DNA of 35,093 nt from Candidatus Kuenenia stuttgartensis (GTDB taxonomy: Bacteria; Planctomycetota; Planctomycetia; Pirellulales; UBA1268), in assembly GCA_945870505.1 (NCBI GenBank), contig CAMBSN010000025.1, forward strand, positions 1 through 35,093, given 5' to 3'. Below the pieces are notes generated by a model. It did not search any database. It had not been told where the DNA came from and was given only the letters and a program-made list of their open reading frames with translations. This document shows positions 34,054 to 35,093 of the stretch, piece after piece. The position numbers and the translations under genes are program-made. How positions within the stretch are numbered: position 1 is the stretch's first letter; each line of letters opens with the position of its first letter.

Positions 34054-34246
34054 GGCTGCCCACGCCCTCTCGCTGGACGTTCGTCTCGGCCCTCCAGGCC
34101 TCGACTCTCTGCATGTCCGCTGCGCTTCGCCGGGCACCGATCCGCCGCAGGCGGATTGGTCGTGGCTACGCTTGCTTCCATAGCCCGCTCGAGGGCATGG
34201 GCAGCCCCTCGCGGCGCTCCCCCGTAGCACAGGTTTTCAACCTGTG
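34054..34246 (-). repeat. Composite dispersed repeat, copy B (palindrome plus long-range stem)
   Basis: The same composite as at 14752, on the opposite strand and ~30 bp longer. Palindrome CACAGGTT-n3-AACCTGTG is at 34228-34246. Stem arms are at 34193-34206 and 34054-34067. The loop has the reverse complements of CAAGCGTAGCCA and AGGCCTGGAGGGCCG. It fills most of the space between the convergent dsbD-like and purM genes. Differences from copy A in the stem are compensatory. Confidence 0.75.
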
Positions 34247-34292
34247 TGCCTTTTGCGGTTTGCCTTCGGCTCGCGGCTGCGTCTGAACCGTC

Positions 34293-35093
34293 TCAGTGCA
34301 GGACGACCCGCTCGGCGTCGGGCTTTGAAGCCTTCGCGCTCCCGAGTCGGAAACTCTCGTGGCCCAGGTCGGCCAACTGTTTCTGGATGCTGTCTGCGAA
34401 GTGGGGCGACACCACGAGCACCATGCCGATGCCCATGTTGAAGACCCGCTCCATCTCGTCGGCCGCGATTCCGCCGAGCGACTGCACCCAGGGAAACACC
34501 GGCGGCACATTCCACGAACCTCGCTCGAGCACCACCTGCACCGTGTCGGGCACGATCCGGGCGAGATTTTCCACCAGGCCGCCGCCCGTGATGTGGGCGA
34601 TGCCGTGGACAACCTGCTTGACGCGGTAGTGGCCCAGGACGGCCTTGACGGGCTTCGCATAGAGCCGCGTGGGTGTGAGCAGGGCTTCGCCCACCGTGCG
34701 ACCATCGAGGACCGGCACGACGTCGGTCACCGAGAGCCCGCCGATCTCAAACACCGCCTTCCGCACGAGGCTGTAGCCGTTGGAATGAAATCCGCTCGAG
34801 GCGATGCCGATCGCCACGTCGCCCGGCTGGATCTGGCGGCCATCGACGAGTCGCTTCCGCTCCACTACGCCCACGCAGAAGCCCGCAAGGTCGTATTCGC
34901 CGGGGTGATACATGTCGGGCAGGATCGCCGTCTCGCCGCCGACGAGAGCGCATTCGCACTCCACGCAGGCGTCGGCGATCCCGCGGACGATCTGTTCGAG
35001 GAGTGTCGGATCGTCTTTCGCGAGGGCTACGTAGTCGAGGAAGAAGAGCGGCTCCGCGCCGGTGCAGAGGGCGTCGTTGACGCTCATCGCCAC
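34293..35093 (-). CDS. purM: Phosphoribosylformylglycinamidine cyclo-ligase (3' part)
   Basis: AIR synthetase of purine biosynthesis, converting FGAM to AIR with ATP. Only the last ~266 residues are in the window; the start is beyond the right edge. MSVNDALCTGAEPLFFLDYVA, GGETAILPDMY, GIASSGFHSNGYSLVRK, GIAHITGGGLVENLARI and NMGIGMVLVVSP are clear PurM signatures. The C-terminus ends soon after (SFRLGSAKASKPDAERVVLH), as usual for the family. Confidence 0.95.
   Translation of the reverse strand: MAMSVNDALCTGAEPLFFLDYVALAKDDPTLLEQIVRGIADACVECECALVGGETAILPDMYHPGEYDLAGFCVGVVERKRLVDGRQIQPGDVAIGIASSGFHSNGYSLVRKAVFEIGGLSVTDVVPVLDGRTVGEALLTPTRLYAKPVKAVLGHYRVKQVVHGIAHITGGGLVENLARIVPDTVQVVLERGSWNVPPVFPWVQSLGGIAADEMERVFNMGIGMVLVVSPHFADSIQKQLADLGHESFRLGSAKASKPDAERVVLH

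Overview
The window looks like chromosomal DNA from a high-GC planctomycete, probably of the Pirellulales type. This is an inference from gene content: two PEP-CTERM proteins, a secreted sulfatase, two DUF1080 (3-keto-disaccharide hydrolase-like) fusions, duplicated GroEL genes, a DUF1080/PQQ-sugar-dehydrogenase fusion, and many dispersed intergenic palindromes. No phage, plasmid, CRISPR, rRNA or tRNA gene was seen. Nearly all sequence is coding.

Layout. 1-0.4 kb: 3' end of a secreted formylglycine-generating-enzyme-fold protein with a PEP-CTERM anchor. 0.5-7.8 kb (+): citramalate synthase, a secreted DUF1080-sugar dehydrogenase fusion, valyl-tRNA synthetase with a zinc-ribbon-like insert, and a small DUF151 bifunctional-nuclease protein. 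7.8-12.3 kb (-): a threonine-pathway cluster read hom, then an apgM-type phosphomutase homologue (a candidate non-canonical homoserine kinase), then aspartokinase with four ACT domains. A ~100-bp inverted-repeat element sits between the last two and supplies the end of apgM. 12.5-15 kb: M42 aminopeptidase, a PEP-CTERM protein, and a 693-bp intergenic region. 15.1-19.1 kb: a 1328-residue sulfatase-DUF1080-unknown fusion.

19.2-26.6 kb (+): a proteostasis block groEL-groES-groEL-dnaJ-grpE, followed by an FmdB-type zinc ribbon, yacG (58 codons) and a multi-pass membrane protein. A near-perfect sigma-54 (-24/-12) promoter precedes the first groEL, and no CIRCE operator was seen. 26.8-30.3 kb (-): secreted zinc metalloprotease, then a P-II-like protein with a shortened T-loop, then a degenerate receiver domain. 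30.3-34.0 kb (+): a kinase-fold phosphotransferase and a DsbD-like transmembrane thiol reductase with duplicated N-terminal domain. The window ends in the 3' part of purM (-).

The most unusual signal is not a gene. It is a family of intergenic repeats built on the palindrome core CAGGTTG-n-CAACCTG, found at four loci. Two loci (14.8 kb and 34.1 kb) share a larger ~165-195 bp composite: palindrome, CTACG, then a 14-bp long-range stem. The two copies differ in that stem by one compensatory pair and two wobble exchanges, which is consistent with selection on a folded RNA or DNA structure. Other notable points are the sigma-54-driven chaperone block with two structurally different GroELs, the possible moonlighting homoserine kinase, and the uncharacterised ~600-residue C-terminal part of the sulfatase fusion.
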